Shown: positions 43,201 to 54,364, numbered from the stretch's first letter. The stretch is 64,000 bases of DNA from Prorocentrum cordatum (GCA_963575745.1 CAUYUJ010017860.1:130561-194560); one strand, 5' to 3'. Made by a program: numbers and translations. Notes: generated from the letters alone by a model not told the origin.

Positions 43201-43759
43201 CAAAGCGGAACGCTCGACCATGTCAGGACCTCGCGCTCGTAAGGTCAGCTGTGCCAGCTTTCAAGCAGGGTCCAGGGAACCAGGGGAGGCGAGCAGAGAC
43301 AACAAGCAAGTTAGATAGATCGGCCGGTTTGCGGGCATGTTGAATGGCAGCTCGAATCGCGGGGTGGCGCTGCATCAGCAGCCTCAACTTGCCTTCAACG
43401 ATGCGTTCAAATAACGCCCCGACGGAGCGGTCCGCAGCCGCAGCTGAAACTGGGCGTGAACAAAGCATTCGACCAATGTAGACAGGGCTACATCACGGTT
43501 AGTGTCGGGAGCCCGACGGTGGACTCAGCAGAGGGTAAGAGAAGTGGAAGCGAGGCCCAGAAGGAAGATGGGGCGGGCCCAAATCGAAAATGGACCAGCA
43601 AAGCGGGGACAATGCTGGTAGTGACGGTGATCGCTGGGGCACTCGCGACAACCAAAAAGACTGTGCGTAGGCCAAAATCAAAACCGAGCTGAAGCCCAGA
43701 CCCCTTGGCATAGGGCCCTCAGGGCCGCAGCAGCTAAACATCGAAACGGCCCGACCGAC

Positions 43760-45327
43760 GTTACACAGACGAGCCTGAAAAACTTGAAGCCAAACTGCAA
43801 GAGGAAGGGGGGGGAGCCAAGGCAACAATCTCCTGGGGGAGTTCGCCAGCCATCGCGCCAGACTGCTCCGCTTCTGTCATGGCACGAGTGAGCTGGGCTT
43901 GTGTCACAAACGCTTTGTCCTCGGGGCAAATCTGCGTGGCTTGTGGGGCGTATCCTGTAACGCCGCGCAAATGCTCGACACACAAAAATTCGCAAAGCAG
44001 TCAATTCCCCGGGATGCCCATGCGACTCCTGATTGTAAACGATCTGATTGCGCCTGACCAGAGCGCTGAACATATTCCAACGCGCACATGCGCGACTTCG
44101 CATAATTCCAGCACTAGCAAAACGGACCTCGGGCGTTCCAGGTGACGACAGATAGCGGCTACTTCGGGATGAGAGGGAAGAGCAGCGACGCCCCGCGCTC
44201 CCTTAGAAAGAGTTGCGCCTGCCGAAACCGGCCTGCACACAGAAGAAAGGTAGTGTCCTGTGTGAGCCACCCAGCCCCCGCAAGGGCAGACGCCGAATAC
44301 GCCCGATCGTCAAAGGCCCAACTGGCCTATGACCGTGTCCACAATCATCGGCGGCTTGCCTCCTAGCCCGAGAGCTTCGAAGTGGCAGGCGAACGCGACG
44401 ACGCGGGGCAATTCCTGAACAGAACTCGGTTTTGAAACGCGGAGTGGCTTAACGGCGCCGCCTGTCTCAGTATCTGCTGCAAAGATGATCCCATTGTCGA
44501 CTGACGAATCGATGGGCCACTTCACGAGGGACGGGTTGCATGTGACTGTCGCGTCGCGCTCGTGATGAATCCTACCCATCACCGCCAACTGCTTGTTAGT
44601 CTCACCATCGCGAGGGGCTCAAGACGCAACGCGCGGGAACCCCTGGGGAAGGTGTACTCGAAGCCGTCAGGGTAGTTCTTCCTAAACGTATCGGCGGTGT
44701 CGGAAGGTGCATCTGCTGACGGGAACGCTCAGGTCACTTTCTTTGATGAGTTCTGGAGGTGACCTTCATCGCCGATTGCGCAGGCTCGGTAGCACAAGTG
44801 GAGAGAACTGCAACACCTGCTTCGAACAAAGAACCTGGCGAGGGAACTTATCATTGGAACCCACGAGGATAGCCTTCGACAACATATCGTGGAAACCGAG
44901 ACGAGGACGAGGCATGGTTCTGGGTTTCTTAGCCGATCTGCCGTCACCGCCAGTCGTTGCTGTCGCCGGGCTTGCTTCAGGTCGCCAACGAACGGAGGGA
45001 AGCCAACTCTTTCTCCGTCTTAGCAATGTCTGCTTTTTGTAGTTCCAATCCAACCTGCAAGGCCTTGACGTGATATGCGAGCTCGGAGACCTGTGCAATA
45101 ACTGATGTGGGGGAATCCTACATCTTCGCCGGCTGAGCCGCCGGCTGAGCCGCCGGCTTAGAGATCAACGCATCTGTGCCTTTGCGAGCCGTCGCGCCCC
45201 CGAGCGGATCGGGATCCGAACAGGTCGGAGAGGGAGGAGCACGCAAAGCTAGGGCAGCTGTGCCCAGGTGTCGAGCAGTCTCCTCAGCTGCGGGTAAGCT
45301 CGAAACATCCAGGATTCGCTTTCCGAG
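43760..45327 (-). pseudogene. Retroposed mRNA copy (SL-tagged), decayed
   Basis: Directly after the relict spliced leaders the minus strand reads LGKRILDVSSLPAAEETARH, then DPDPLGGATARKGTDALIS, a TAG, and a helical stretch with VIAQVSELAYHVKALQVGLE and KADIAKTEKELASLRSL before a TGA. Further on (44650-44290) the reading is YPDGFEYTFPRGSRALRLEP, then after a frameshift TNKQLAVMGRIHHERDATV and PRVVAFACHFEALGLGGK. Near 43900 it reads EDKAFVTQAQLTRAMTEAEQ. At least three stops and two frameshifts occur. SL relics at its 5' end mean it derives from a reverse-transcribed, trans-spliced mRNA. The parent function is unknown; the coiled-coil start would suit a Gag-like or structural protein. Confidence 0.55.
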
Positions 45328-45363
45328 CTTGAGCCAACATGGCTTGAGCCAAAACAGATGCGG
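45328..45363 (-). other. Tandem relict dinoflagellate spliced leaders
   Basis: On the minus strand, TTTTGGCTCAAG (45354-45343) is followed at once by CCATGTTGGCTCAAG (45342-45328). The second differs at one of 15 bases from CCATTTTGGCTCAAG, the 3' part of the conserved dinoflagellate SL. Nine bases upstream of the first keep five of nine SL positions, including CCG. A full SL followed by a copy starting at CCATTTT is what results when a genomic SL is itself used as acceptor after its internal TAG and the mRNA is retroposed again. Confidence 0.8.
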
Positions 45364-45455
45364 ATGATGATGATGGTGGTGATGGTAATGATGCTGATAA
45401 TTATGATGGTGGTGATGGTGGTGGTGGTGATGATGATCATGCTGCTACAAAGAAT
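45357..45455 (+). repeat. GATGGT/GATGAT microsatellite
   Basis: Directly upstream (minus sense) of the SL relics: GATGATGGTGGTGATGG repeats with AATTATG interruptions. Confidence 0.9.
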
Positions 45456-45604
45456 CCGCCGATCCACGATTGCTGGGGCTGAGAAGGCATTGTGTCCCCC
45501 TTCCCCTTCCCCCCTCCCCTGGGGTCCAACATTCAATTTAAAAGGGGGGTGCGTGGGAAGGGGAAAAGAGAGGGGGATGAACTCGCCAACGCACCACTGG
45601 AACT

Positions 45605-46310
45605 TCCGGAGCCTCCATAAAGCTCTCCAAGATGGCCCAAGAGGGCCCAGCCAGAGCGCTGAGACAGTCGAAGACAGCGTCGACCGACGCAGGGTTAGCC
45701 CCACGACAGTCCAAGATCGCTTTAGGATGGCCCACGACGCCCCCAAGATGGTCCAAGCGTGCTCCCACAGCACTGCTGGGATGGCCCCAAAAGGCAAACC
45801 TCGTCCAATTCTCGTTGTGAAACGCATGCTTTTGCCACGTTCGCCTTTTTCGCCTTGACTGCATCTACGACTACCCCAGACCCTCCGAGATCGTCCCGAT
45901 GGCCAACGAGGCTCGCAAGAGTGCCCCAACAAATACCAAAGAGGGATCTCAGACGGCCCCAGGAGCCTCCAAGGCGGCACAAAGAAACATCAAGAGGGCC
46001 CCAAGATAGTAAAAGACGAGGAAAACGAATCGACATGTCGAGCCTTTCCCTCAAGATGGCTCCGCGAGCCCGTCAGAGGTCCCCGAGGTGCCCCCAAGAG
46101 GCCCCAAACGGCCTCCAAGACGTCCCCAAGAGGCCCCCAGGAGGCCCCCAAGAGGCTCCCCAAAGACTCCCAGATGCCCCCCTCTCAAGACCCGTCCAAG
46201 AGGCCCCTTAGAGGCATCCCCAAAGACCCTCATATTCATCCACGAGGCACCCGACCCACGCCCTCAAGACGCTCAAAAAGAGTCCCCGGAGAACTCCACA
46301 ATGGCCCCTC
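45605..46310 (+). repeat. Degenerate CCAAGA-rich repeat block, copy 2
   Basis: Same unit and style as 1-450: CCAAGATGG, CCCCAAGAGG and CCTCCAAGACG blocks, with a T-rich interruption (GCTTTTGCCACGTTCGCC, then TTTTTCGCC) near 45827-45860 matching the one at about 110-135. Confidence 0.7.
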
Positions 46311-46484
46311 CTTCAAACGTCCGTCTACTCTCATCCTTATTTCAATTCTTGCCCTGTCCTTCACCTCCTTGTCCTCCTCCTCCCTTCTCTACTCTTCATC
46401 CTCTTGCTTGTTGTCGTCTCCCATCTTCTGCCACCGATAACCCCCGACACCACCAGCACGCGCAACAGAGGGCCCCAACAAGCC

Positions 46485-46800
46485 CCATGATCATCACCAT
46501 CACCATCATCATCATTACCACCATCATCATCACCATCACCATCATCATCGCCACCAACATCATCATGAAGATTATCATCATCACCACCATCATCACCATC
46601 ACCATTACAATGCCCATCACCATTATCATCACCATCATCATCATAATCAACAACAACAACATCATCACCATCACCATCATCATCACCATCCTCATCATCA
46701 TCAGCATCATCACCATCACTATCACCGCCATCGTCATCATCACCCTCCCCATCATCATCGTCGTCGTCATCATCGTCACCATCACCACCACCATCACCAT
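46485..46800 (+). repeat. CAT/CAC trinucleotide array
   Basis: About 300 bases of ATCACC, ATCATC and related triplets; poly-Ile/Thr and Met-rich frames are artefacts. Confidence 0.95.
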
Positions 46801-46834
46801 TGTTTGAATGTTAGCCGGCGTGGGCCCCAAACAG

Positions 46835-46990
46835 TAGGTTCTTGCAACGTATGCGGTGCAGTCTATGCGGTGCACTCTATGTGGTGCAATATATGCGATG
46901 CAACCAATGTAATGCAATCGATGCTGTGCAACATATGTGGTGCAATGCATGCGATGCAACATATGCAATGCAAACGAGTTGACACATCCC
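46835..46990 (+). repeat. ~15-bp TGCGGTGCAATG repeat, block 1
   Basis: Units such as TATGCGGTGCA and TATGTGGTGCAAT recur every 15-16 bases. Same family as 48300-48640 and, inverted, 50100-50345. Confidence 0.85.
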
Positions 46991-47269
46991 GCGCTCTTGC
47001 AAACATCCCACCCACCCACCCGCAACTTGGTTTGCAAAACCCATAAGGTGGCGATTGCGATGCATGCTCGGCGTTGGCTGGTGCGTCTCTGCGGCCGCGC
47101 CAACCCAAGCACGCGCGCGCAGCGGCCAGCTGGTTTGGAGCGACCGACGCGGCCGCGATGGCGCTGATCGTTGGGCACATACCAGCGGGCACTTCAATGC
47201 GAGTCGGCGACATGGGCGGGCGCGGTATCATAGCAACGTCGACAACGGTAAACGTTGCGGGCGAGTCTC

Positions 47270-47625
47270 CAACGACTTCGACGACGACGACAACGACGAC
47301 GACGAAGGAGGAAGGACGGCGACGCCGACGACGACAACGACGAGGGAGGAGGGAAGACGACGACGACGACGACAATGACGACGACGACGACAGCGACGAA
47401 ATAGGAGGGACGACGACGAGACGCCGACGACGGACGACGACGACGACGAGGGAGGAGGAGGAAGGACGACCACGGCGACAACGACGACGGAAACGACCAC
47501 GACGCCAACTCGGCGACGACGACGAACACGAGGAAAGACAGAGGACGACGCAGGCGACGACGACGACGACGCGGGAGGAGGGAGGACGGCGACGACGACG
47601 ACGACGACGACGCAAGAGCGCGCGC
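47270..47625 (+). repeat. (ACG)n-rich trinucleotide tract
   Basis: ACGACG and GACGAC triplets broken by GGAGGA; both strands open, no gene. Confidence 0.95.
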
Positions 47626-47626
47626 G

Positions 47627-48095
47627 CACGCTTTTGTTGAAAATCCGTGTTGCGAAACCTTTTGTTTTTGTAGGTTTTTTGGACACACGATGTTGAAATC
47701 CTTCCGAAGCCGATGAGTTTTGAAGGATCTCGGCATACGCGCGCGACGACGCGCGCGTCTGCAAATCGTCCCACTTTTTGCAGAGGATTCTCGCGACGGC
47801 ACACGCGCAAGGGCGTTCGACAGATTTCGACATGCGCGCGCGCGAAGCCCGTTTGGTAGCATTTTGTGAAAATCTTCAAAACCTATGGTTTTCTAAAGAT
47901 TTCGCAAGAGATCGCGCGTAAGCTTTTTTAACAAATCAGTGTTGCGAAACCCTGTGTTTTTGTATGTTTTTTGGAAACTCGATTGCGACATCCTTCCGAC
48001 ACCGAAGGTTTTTGGAGGATTTCGGCATGTGCGCGCGACGGCGCGCGCGTGTGTGCACTTCGTCCATTTTTTTGCAAGGGATTCGTGAAACATGT
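47627..48095 (+). repeat. ~290-bp diverged tandem repeat with GCGCGCG palindrome
   Basis: GTGTTGCGAAACC at 47647 recurs at 47939. Each copy continues with GTTTTTGTA(G/T)G, TTTTTTGGA, ATCCTTCCGA and ATACGCGCGCGACGACGCGC-like palindromic CG text. A partial third copy lies between them at 47826-47911. The core is AT-rich against a GC-rich background. Confidence 0.75.
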
Positions 48096-48299
48096 TATGT
48101 TAAGACAAAAGATGTCCCCGCGGATCGTTTTTTACAAGGGAACCTCAGGGGGTCGATACCGCCCCCCCGGGGACAGTGTAAATTCATATTTCGGATGGAC
48201 ATGTGGTCATAATTCATAATCATATATGATTTACATACTCGAAAGGAGGGCGGCGGGCGAACGCAGAGGGGGGGGGGTGGAGTCTATTCTCTTTTTTAG

Positions 48300-48640
48300 A
48301 AAGGAGAATGTATGTAATGCAACCAATGTAATGCACTCTATTCGGTGCACTCTGTGGTGCAATGTATGTAATGCAGCCAATGTAATGCAGTCTATGCGGT
48401 GCACTCCATGTTGTGCAATGTATGCGGTGTAATGTATGTAATGCAACATATGTGTGGTGCGATGTATGCAATGCAACCTATGTAACACAGTCTATGCGGT
48501 GCAACCTTTATGGTGCAATGTATGCGATGCAACCTATGTAACGCAGTCTATGCGGTGCAATCAATATTGTGCAATGTATGCGATGCAACCTATGTAATGC
48601 AATCTATGCGGTGCAATGAATTTGATGCGGCGACGGCGAC
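48300..48640 (+). repeat. ~15-bp TGCGGTGCAATG repeat, block 2
   Basis: About 20 units of ATGTATGCGGTGCAA/ATGTAATGCAACC type; see 46835-46990. Confidence 0.9.
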
Positions 48641-49735
48641 GGGCGGCACAGGCGGCGATGGGCGGGGATGGCGGCGACGGGCGGCGACGGCGACGGGCGG
48701 CAGATGGTTAACCGAAGCAAGAGCCCCTAGTTCTGCAAACACTGCGGTGGAAATCATCACCGTCATCATCACCATTGTCATCACAAAGCGTCATCATCGT
48801 CTCCATCAACATCACCACCGTCATTATCACACTACCGCCACCTCCGCCTCATCCCTCCCTCTGTCCTCTTCCCCCTCCTTCTGCTCACCTCATCTGGTTA
48901 ATGGTTCGTCCCTTGCCTTCTGACATCCCCCCCCTCCCTCCCTCCTCCTACTTACCAATCATCCTTCGCCACACCCACTTCTCCTCCCCCCATCCTACCA
49001 CTCCTCCCACTCCCTCCATCCCGTTCTGGTGTCTCCTGCTCTTTCGGTTCAGTCCCGCCTCCTCTCTATTTTCTCCCCCGCCCGTCCCCCGCCTCTCCCC
49101 TTCCTGGCGAGAAGAGGAAAGGAAAAGGAGGCAGGAAACACTAGGCTGTCATCGCAAAAGCACCGACGGGACTTCCCGAACAAATGAACGTCACAGAACG
49201 GCCAGGAGACCCAGAGTCCGCTGTTTCGACTCTCAGAACAGCGAAGTCGCGTGACATGATGCATGTCGCCTTCCCCGTGATTACTCCGCCCTAGAAGTCC
49301 AGAGTCCTCTTGGAGGAAACGGCGACGAGCTTCCAAGGCGCCTGCCAGGGCATCATAACTTTTCAGCACACCCCGCGCCGCTCTGAGGGTTCCACGAGGA
49401 CCCAGACAGACAGCGAGAGGGCCGCATTATGGGCTAATGTCGCCAGGCCCCAGCGGTCAGGATGGCTTACACGATCGTCGCAATATATACATGTGTGTGT
49501 GTATATATATATATATATAGATATATAGCCACGTACATGAGGTCGGTGGACTGGCGTAAACCACGTGAATAGCACTAATAATAAAATAAGGCACCACTGA
49601 GCATACGAATAGCAAGAAAGACGCTAACCATAGGAAACACCTTATGATCGGACGCTCATAAAGATACTCATCCCACACTGTGCTTGTGCTTACCCATGGA
49701 GTTGTCCTTGGCTTCCCTCAAGAATAGGATGGGTC
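48640..49735. other. Unassigned region with (TA)n run
   Basis: CAT/CAC and pyrimidine-rich DNA up to 49110, then mixed sequence with a TA dinucleotide run at 49500-49527. No gene recognised. Confidence 0.5.
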
Positions 49736-49737
49736 CG

Positions 49738-50100
49738 CCAAGGTGTCGCCGCGGTGCGGCCCGTGGGCGCCTCGCTGCCGCCCACCGCGCTCGGGGGGCC
49801 CGCCGAGGTTTCGCCACGTTGCTGCCCGTGGGCGCCTCGTGGCCGCCCCACGCGCTTCTGGGCGCCCCGTGTGCACCGGGTGGGCCCACCGAGGCTGCGC
49901 CGCGTTGCCGCCGCGTTGCCGCCCGTGGGCGCCTCGTGGGCGCTCGTGGGCGCCGCGTGCGCCGCCGGCGTTGCGTCACGTTGCCGCCCGTGGGCGCCTC
50001 GGGGGCGCTCGTGGGCGCCCCCGTGCGCTGGGCGGGTCCGCCGGCGCCGTGCCACGTTGCCGCCCGTGGGCGCCTCGGGGGCGCTCGTGGGGACCCCGTG
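49738..50100 (+). repeat. 60-95-bp tandem repeat with CCCGTGGGCGCCTCG core
   Basis: The core CCCGTGGGCGCCTCG recurs at about 49760, 49825, 49920, 49985 and 50063, each preceded by ACGTTGC(C/T)G-type text. Arg/Ala/Pro-rich frames on both strands come from the repeat. Confidence 0.8.
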
Positions 50101-50345
50101 CGCCGAGCTTGCACCACGTCGATTGTGCCACATAGCTTGCGCCGCATCGCCTGCACGACATTGCTGACACCACATAGCCTGCACCGCGCGGCGTTCACTT
50201 CCAGCTCACGTCACCTGTATCACACGACATCGCTTGCACCGGATATGTTACACCGCATGGCGCTCACCTTCATAGCTCGCACCACGTAGCTTCCGCGACA
50301 TAGCTTGCACCGTATTGTTTACACCGCGTAGTTTCCACCTCAAGA
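50100..50345 (-). repeat. ~15-bp TGCGGTGCA repeat, block 3, inverted
   Basis: CATAGCTTGCACC, CATCGCCTGCACG and CATAGCCTGCACC units at 15-16-base spacing are the reverse complement of the family at 46835-46990 and 48300-48640, here more diverged. Confidence 0.65.
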
Positions 50346-50455
50346 GTGCAATGAGTTACTGTTTGGGGTCCACGTGGGCCAAAGTATGAATTAGTAAACC
50401 GAATATTGATCACAAGAAGAAGAATTACGCTACCGAGGAACCCCACATAATGATT

Positions 50456-51955
50456 TTATGTCTTGTGTGCCACGCCTGCTATGCCTGGACGACCCTGGCA
50501 CGCATAGGGAGACCACCCCCTGCGCACCCCCTTCTGGTGTCGAGAAAATGCCACGCCTGCTATGCCTGGACGACCCTGGCACGCATAGGGAGACCACCCT
50601 CTGCGCACCCCCTCTGGTGTCGAGAAACTGCCACGCCTGCTATGCCTGGACGACCCTGGCACGCATAGGGAGACCACCCTCTGCGCACCCCCTCTGGTGT
50701 CGAGAAAATGCCACGCCTGCTATGCCTGGACGACCCTGGCACGCATAGGGAGACCACCCCCTGCGCACCCCCTCTGGTGTCGAGAAAATGCCACGCCTGC
50801 CGTGCCCTGCGCCATGGCCCGCATAGACGCCGCGCTCAGGGACCACCCCCTGCGCACCCCCTCTGGTGTCGAGAAACTGCCACGCCTGCCGTGCCCTGCG
50901 CCATGGCCCGCATAGACGCCGCGCTCAGGGACCACCCCCTGCGCACCCCCTCTGGTGTCGAGAAAATGCCACGCCTGCCGTGCCCTGCGCCATGGCCCGC
51001 ATAGACGCCGCGCTCAGGGACCACCCCCTGCGCACCCCCTCTGGTGTCGAGAAACTGCCACGCCTGCCGTGCCCTGCGCCATGGCCCGCATAGACGCCGC
51101 GCTCGGGGACCACCCCCTGCGCACCCCCTCTGGCGTCGAGAAACTGCCACGCCCGCCGCCCTGCGCCATGGCCCGCATAGACGCCACGCTCAGGGACCAC
51201 CCCCTGCGCACTCCCTCTGGTGTCGAGAAAATGCCACGCCTGCCGTGCCCTGCGCCATGGCCCGCATAGACGCCGCGCTCAGGGACCACCCCCTGCGCAC
51301 CCCCTCTGGTGTCGAGAAACTGCCACGCCTGCCGTGCCCTGCGCCATGGCCCGCATAGACGCCGCGCTCAGGGACCACCCCCTGCGCACCCCCTCTGGTG
51401 TCGAGAAAACTGCCACGCCTGCCGTGCCCTGCGCCATGGCCCGCATAGACGCCGCGCTCAGGGACCACCCCCTGCGCTGGTGTCGAGAAATGCACGCCTG
51501 CCGTGCCCTGCGCCATGGCCCGCATAGACGCCGCGCTCAGGGACCACCCCCTGCGCACCCCCTCTGGTGTCGAGAAACTGCCACGCCTGCCGTGCCCTGC
51601 GCCATGGCCCGCATAGACGCCACGCTCAGGGACCACCCTCTGCGCGCTCTGCCTGGGGTCGAGAAAATGCCACGTCTGCCGTGCCCTGCGCCATGGCCCG
51701 CATAGACGCCGCGCTCAGGGACCCCCCCTGCGCACCCCCTCTGGTGTCGAGAAACTGCCACGCCTGCCGTGCCCTGCGCCATGGCCCGCATAGACGTCGC
51801 GCTCAGGGACCACCCCCTGCGCACCCCCTCTGGTGTCGAGAAACTGCCACGCCTGCCGTGCCCTGCGCCATGGCCCGCATAGACGCCGCGCTCAGGGACC
51901 ACCCCCTGCGCACCCCCTCTGGTGTCGAGAAAGTGCCACGCCTGCCGCGCTGAGC
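50456..51955 (+). repeat. 80/89-bp satellite with a switch of unit type
   Basis: Four 80-bp units (each with CTATGCCTGGACGACCC) at 50456-50785 give way to about 14 units of 89 bp (each with CCATGGCCCGCATAGACGCC) to 51955. Both share GTGTCGAGAAA(A/C)TGCCACG and ACCACCCCCTGCGCACCCC. Several units carry short deletions (near 51150 and 51478). Because 89 is not a multiple of three, each strand is open in rotating frames, producing many near-identical ORFs that are not genes. Confidence 0.95.
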
Positions 51956-52034
51956 AGTGCTGTGAGGAGGACGGGAAGAGTGAGGTGTGAGTGTGAGCGT
52001 CGCGGGTGCGGCGCGGCAGGGAAGAAAACCATAA

Positions 52035-52354
52035 CCCCACGAAACATGTGGGGAAGAACCCCACGAAGCATGTGGGGAACCAGAACCCCACGAAACATGT
52101 GGGGAAGAAAGAGAAGGAGAGGGAGGAGAAGGAGGAGACGCGGGTGAGACGCGGAAGGGAAAAAACAGAACCCCACGGAACATGTGGGGAACAGAACCGT
52201 GTGTGTGTGGTATGGTATGGTGTGGTGTGGTGTGGTGTGATGTGACGGATGGCGTGGTGTGGTGTGTGTACGAGTGAGAAGGAGGAGGTGAGGAGAAGAA
52301 ACGCGGGTGCGACGCGGGTGTAGAGAAAATCAGAACCCCACTTAGAATGTGGGG
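52035..52354 (+). repeat. Five copies of a CCCCAC...GTGGGG hairpin
   Basis: Inverted repeats of 6-bp arms around a 7-base loop: 52035-52053, 52059-52077, 52086-52104, 52171-52189 and 52336-52354. The first three are nearly identical (CCCCACGAAACATGTGGGG); the last has a different loop with the arms kept, a compensated pattern. The flanks also repeat (GCGGGTG(C/A)GACGCGG), implying a larger ~150-bp unit. Confidence 0.8.
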
Positions 52355-52359
52355 AATAA

Positions 52360-53325
52360 CGGTATTCGCACGGCGTGGGGCCCAGAGGCCTCCAAGGACG
52401 ACGACGACGACACTGTCCTTTGACGTCTTGGCCCCGGGCGTTGCGTCGAGCATCACGACGGGCACACCTGCTGTCCCGCCTCGGGCCCTGGGAACCTCGC
52501 GGACCGGGTTCGGTCAGCACCAATCTCTCACAGTGGCCAGGCCGAGAGCTCCAGCGCGATTTCTCTGACGACGCCGTGGGTTTTCTAGGTGCGTTCGACC
52601 ACGGCAGCGGCCACGGCCTCCGATCACGCGATTCGAGCACGGTTCCTGCCACGATGGATGCCGCGTGTCCCACACGCATGCGACGGCCCGATGTTTTCGA
52701 GCCGCCTGCCCCCAGAGTTTCCGATCCCCCCTTCCCCAGAAGCCAACTTTTCACCCTGGGTCGTTTTCTGACCGCCAGGGGGCCTGGAAACGGCCTCTGG
52801 GCGCCGAAACGCGGGAAGAGTCTCCGGCGCGACCTCTTCGAGCCGCCAGACCCCGAGGCCCCGAGGTCCGACGTCGCGAGAAAAAAACACATCATGAACA
52901 GTCGCGACTCTTGCCGTCGCTCGGACGTCCATTCCCTGTGTTTTTTTCAGTTTCGTGCGTGGTTTTTTCGCAAAATGATCAAGGATGCTCCTCCATGGCC
53001 CTCGCCGAAAAAAAAATGCACACGTCCGAGCGATGCCTGGGACTGGAACCCTGGACCCCAACTTTCTGCGGCATGTCTATCGATCCATCCACGAAGGCCT
53101 AGGGCCCGGATCTGGGCGAAAAGGTCCGGCGTGGAAAAACGCGACGCCTGGATCGTAGGGGAGGAAGGTCTGAGATCTCTGCGATCGGGGCCGATGATCT
53201 GCAGGCACCAAGGCCGCGACAAACCCGACATAGTCACCGGGCGGCTGCGGATGATGGTGCCCTGTCGTGAGGAGCTAAGAGGGCAAGAACACACCGCCCA
53301 AGTTAAATTATGCGTGGTTTGAGGT
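52360..53325. other. Unassigned region, no gene recognised
   Basis: A plus frame is open over most of this stretch (315 codons) but its composition is ambiguous and the opposite strand is also open. No motif seen. Confidence 0.45.
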
Positions 53326-53329
53326 TCCT

Positions 53330-53500
53330 CCCCCTCCTCGCCGTCCTCCTCCCTCCCCCTCCTCCCTCCCCCTCCTCTCTCATGCTGCTGCTTCTGCTGC
53401 TGCTCCTTCTCCTCCTCCTCATCCTCTTCCTCCTCCTCCCCTCCTCCTCCTCCTCGTCCTCCTCCTCCTCCTCATCCTCCTTCATCCTCCTCCTTTACAC
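53330..53500 (+). repeat. CTC-rich tract
   Basis: CTCCTCC and CTGCTG triplets; poly-Leu/Ser and Glu/Arg frames are artefacts. Confidence 0.9.
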
Positions 53501-53814
53501 GTTGCATCAACACAAGCTTTTTGCCTGATCGCATGTGCTATCATTTGCTTTGCCAATACGCCGTTTCGGCGCGGCTTTTTCGCCCATTCCTGCCACCGTA
53601 AGCTATAGGTTTGAAACATGTCTCCGAACGGCACACCAAAGCCCCACCTACGAAAGACATATGAAACCTTCTGCGGCCAACCCCGTCCGCCTCAGCAGAC
53701 ACATGGTCCAAACGCCCACCTCATAAAATTCTAAACGGGCTTGCGCCTGCGGGGTGCCCCCATGGGGTCATCCACTCCTTTAGATTCGACTCTTATCAAG
53801 GAAAGTGGATGGAG

Positions 53815-54200
53815 CCTGGTTTCGGCGATTCCGCCCAGGACGTCCTCAGATTTCGCCTGGCTTGGCCGCCTGAAACATGCTCGCGATCTCCTTGGTTTTG
53901 CCTCTGCTTTAGGCCCAGTTTCGCCGGAGACGTCCTCGCAGCTTGCCTGATTTAGCCTGTTTTGGGCGCGTTTTTGTCCGAAACGTATTTACTTGGTTTC
54001 GGGTGGTTTTGCCTAGTTTCGGCCCTGTTTCGCTCGAAACGTTCTCGGGATTTGTTTGGTTTCGTCTGGTTTCGGCGCGGTTTCTTTGGAGACGTCCTCC
54101 CAATTTGCTTGGTGTGCCTTCGTTTGGGCGCGGTTCCGCCTGAGGCGTCCTCGCAATTTGCATGGTTTGGCCCAGGTTTGGGCGCGGTTTCGCCTGTCAT
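53815..54200 (+). repeat. ~54-bp satellite with GAGACGTCCTC core
   Basis: GAGACGTCCTCGCA, GAAACGTATTTAC, GAAACGTTCTCGG, GAGACGTCCTCCCA and GAGGCGTCCTCGCA lie 52-55 bases apart, each followed by a TTTG(C/T)(T/C)TGGTTT-like stretch and GGCGCGGTTTCG. About six units. Confidence 0.8.
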
Positions 54201-54364
54201 GGCCTGGGGCAACTTCGGCCCGCCTTGGGTCAAGCGTCGTCAGCGGGGCCCGTGCAACGTCCCTGGTTCGAAGTGGCAAACTGCGCGCATGTCATGAGAA
54301 ATCTCTGCGCTTTGCCCAGTCTCGGGCGCGGGCATGGCCGGACTACATCTTACACGTGCTCATT

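Noticed and set aside
43501-46800. Met/Ile-rich ORFs over CAT/CAC and GAT tracts as membrane proteins
   Set aside because: Hydrophobicity comes from ATC/ATG triplets of microsatellites.
50456-51955. CRISPR-like array
   Set aside because: Units are contiguous 80/89-bp satellites with no unique spacers, no cas genes and a eukaryotic context.
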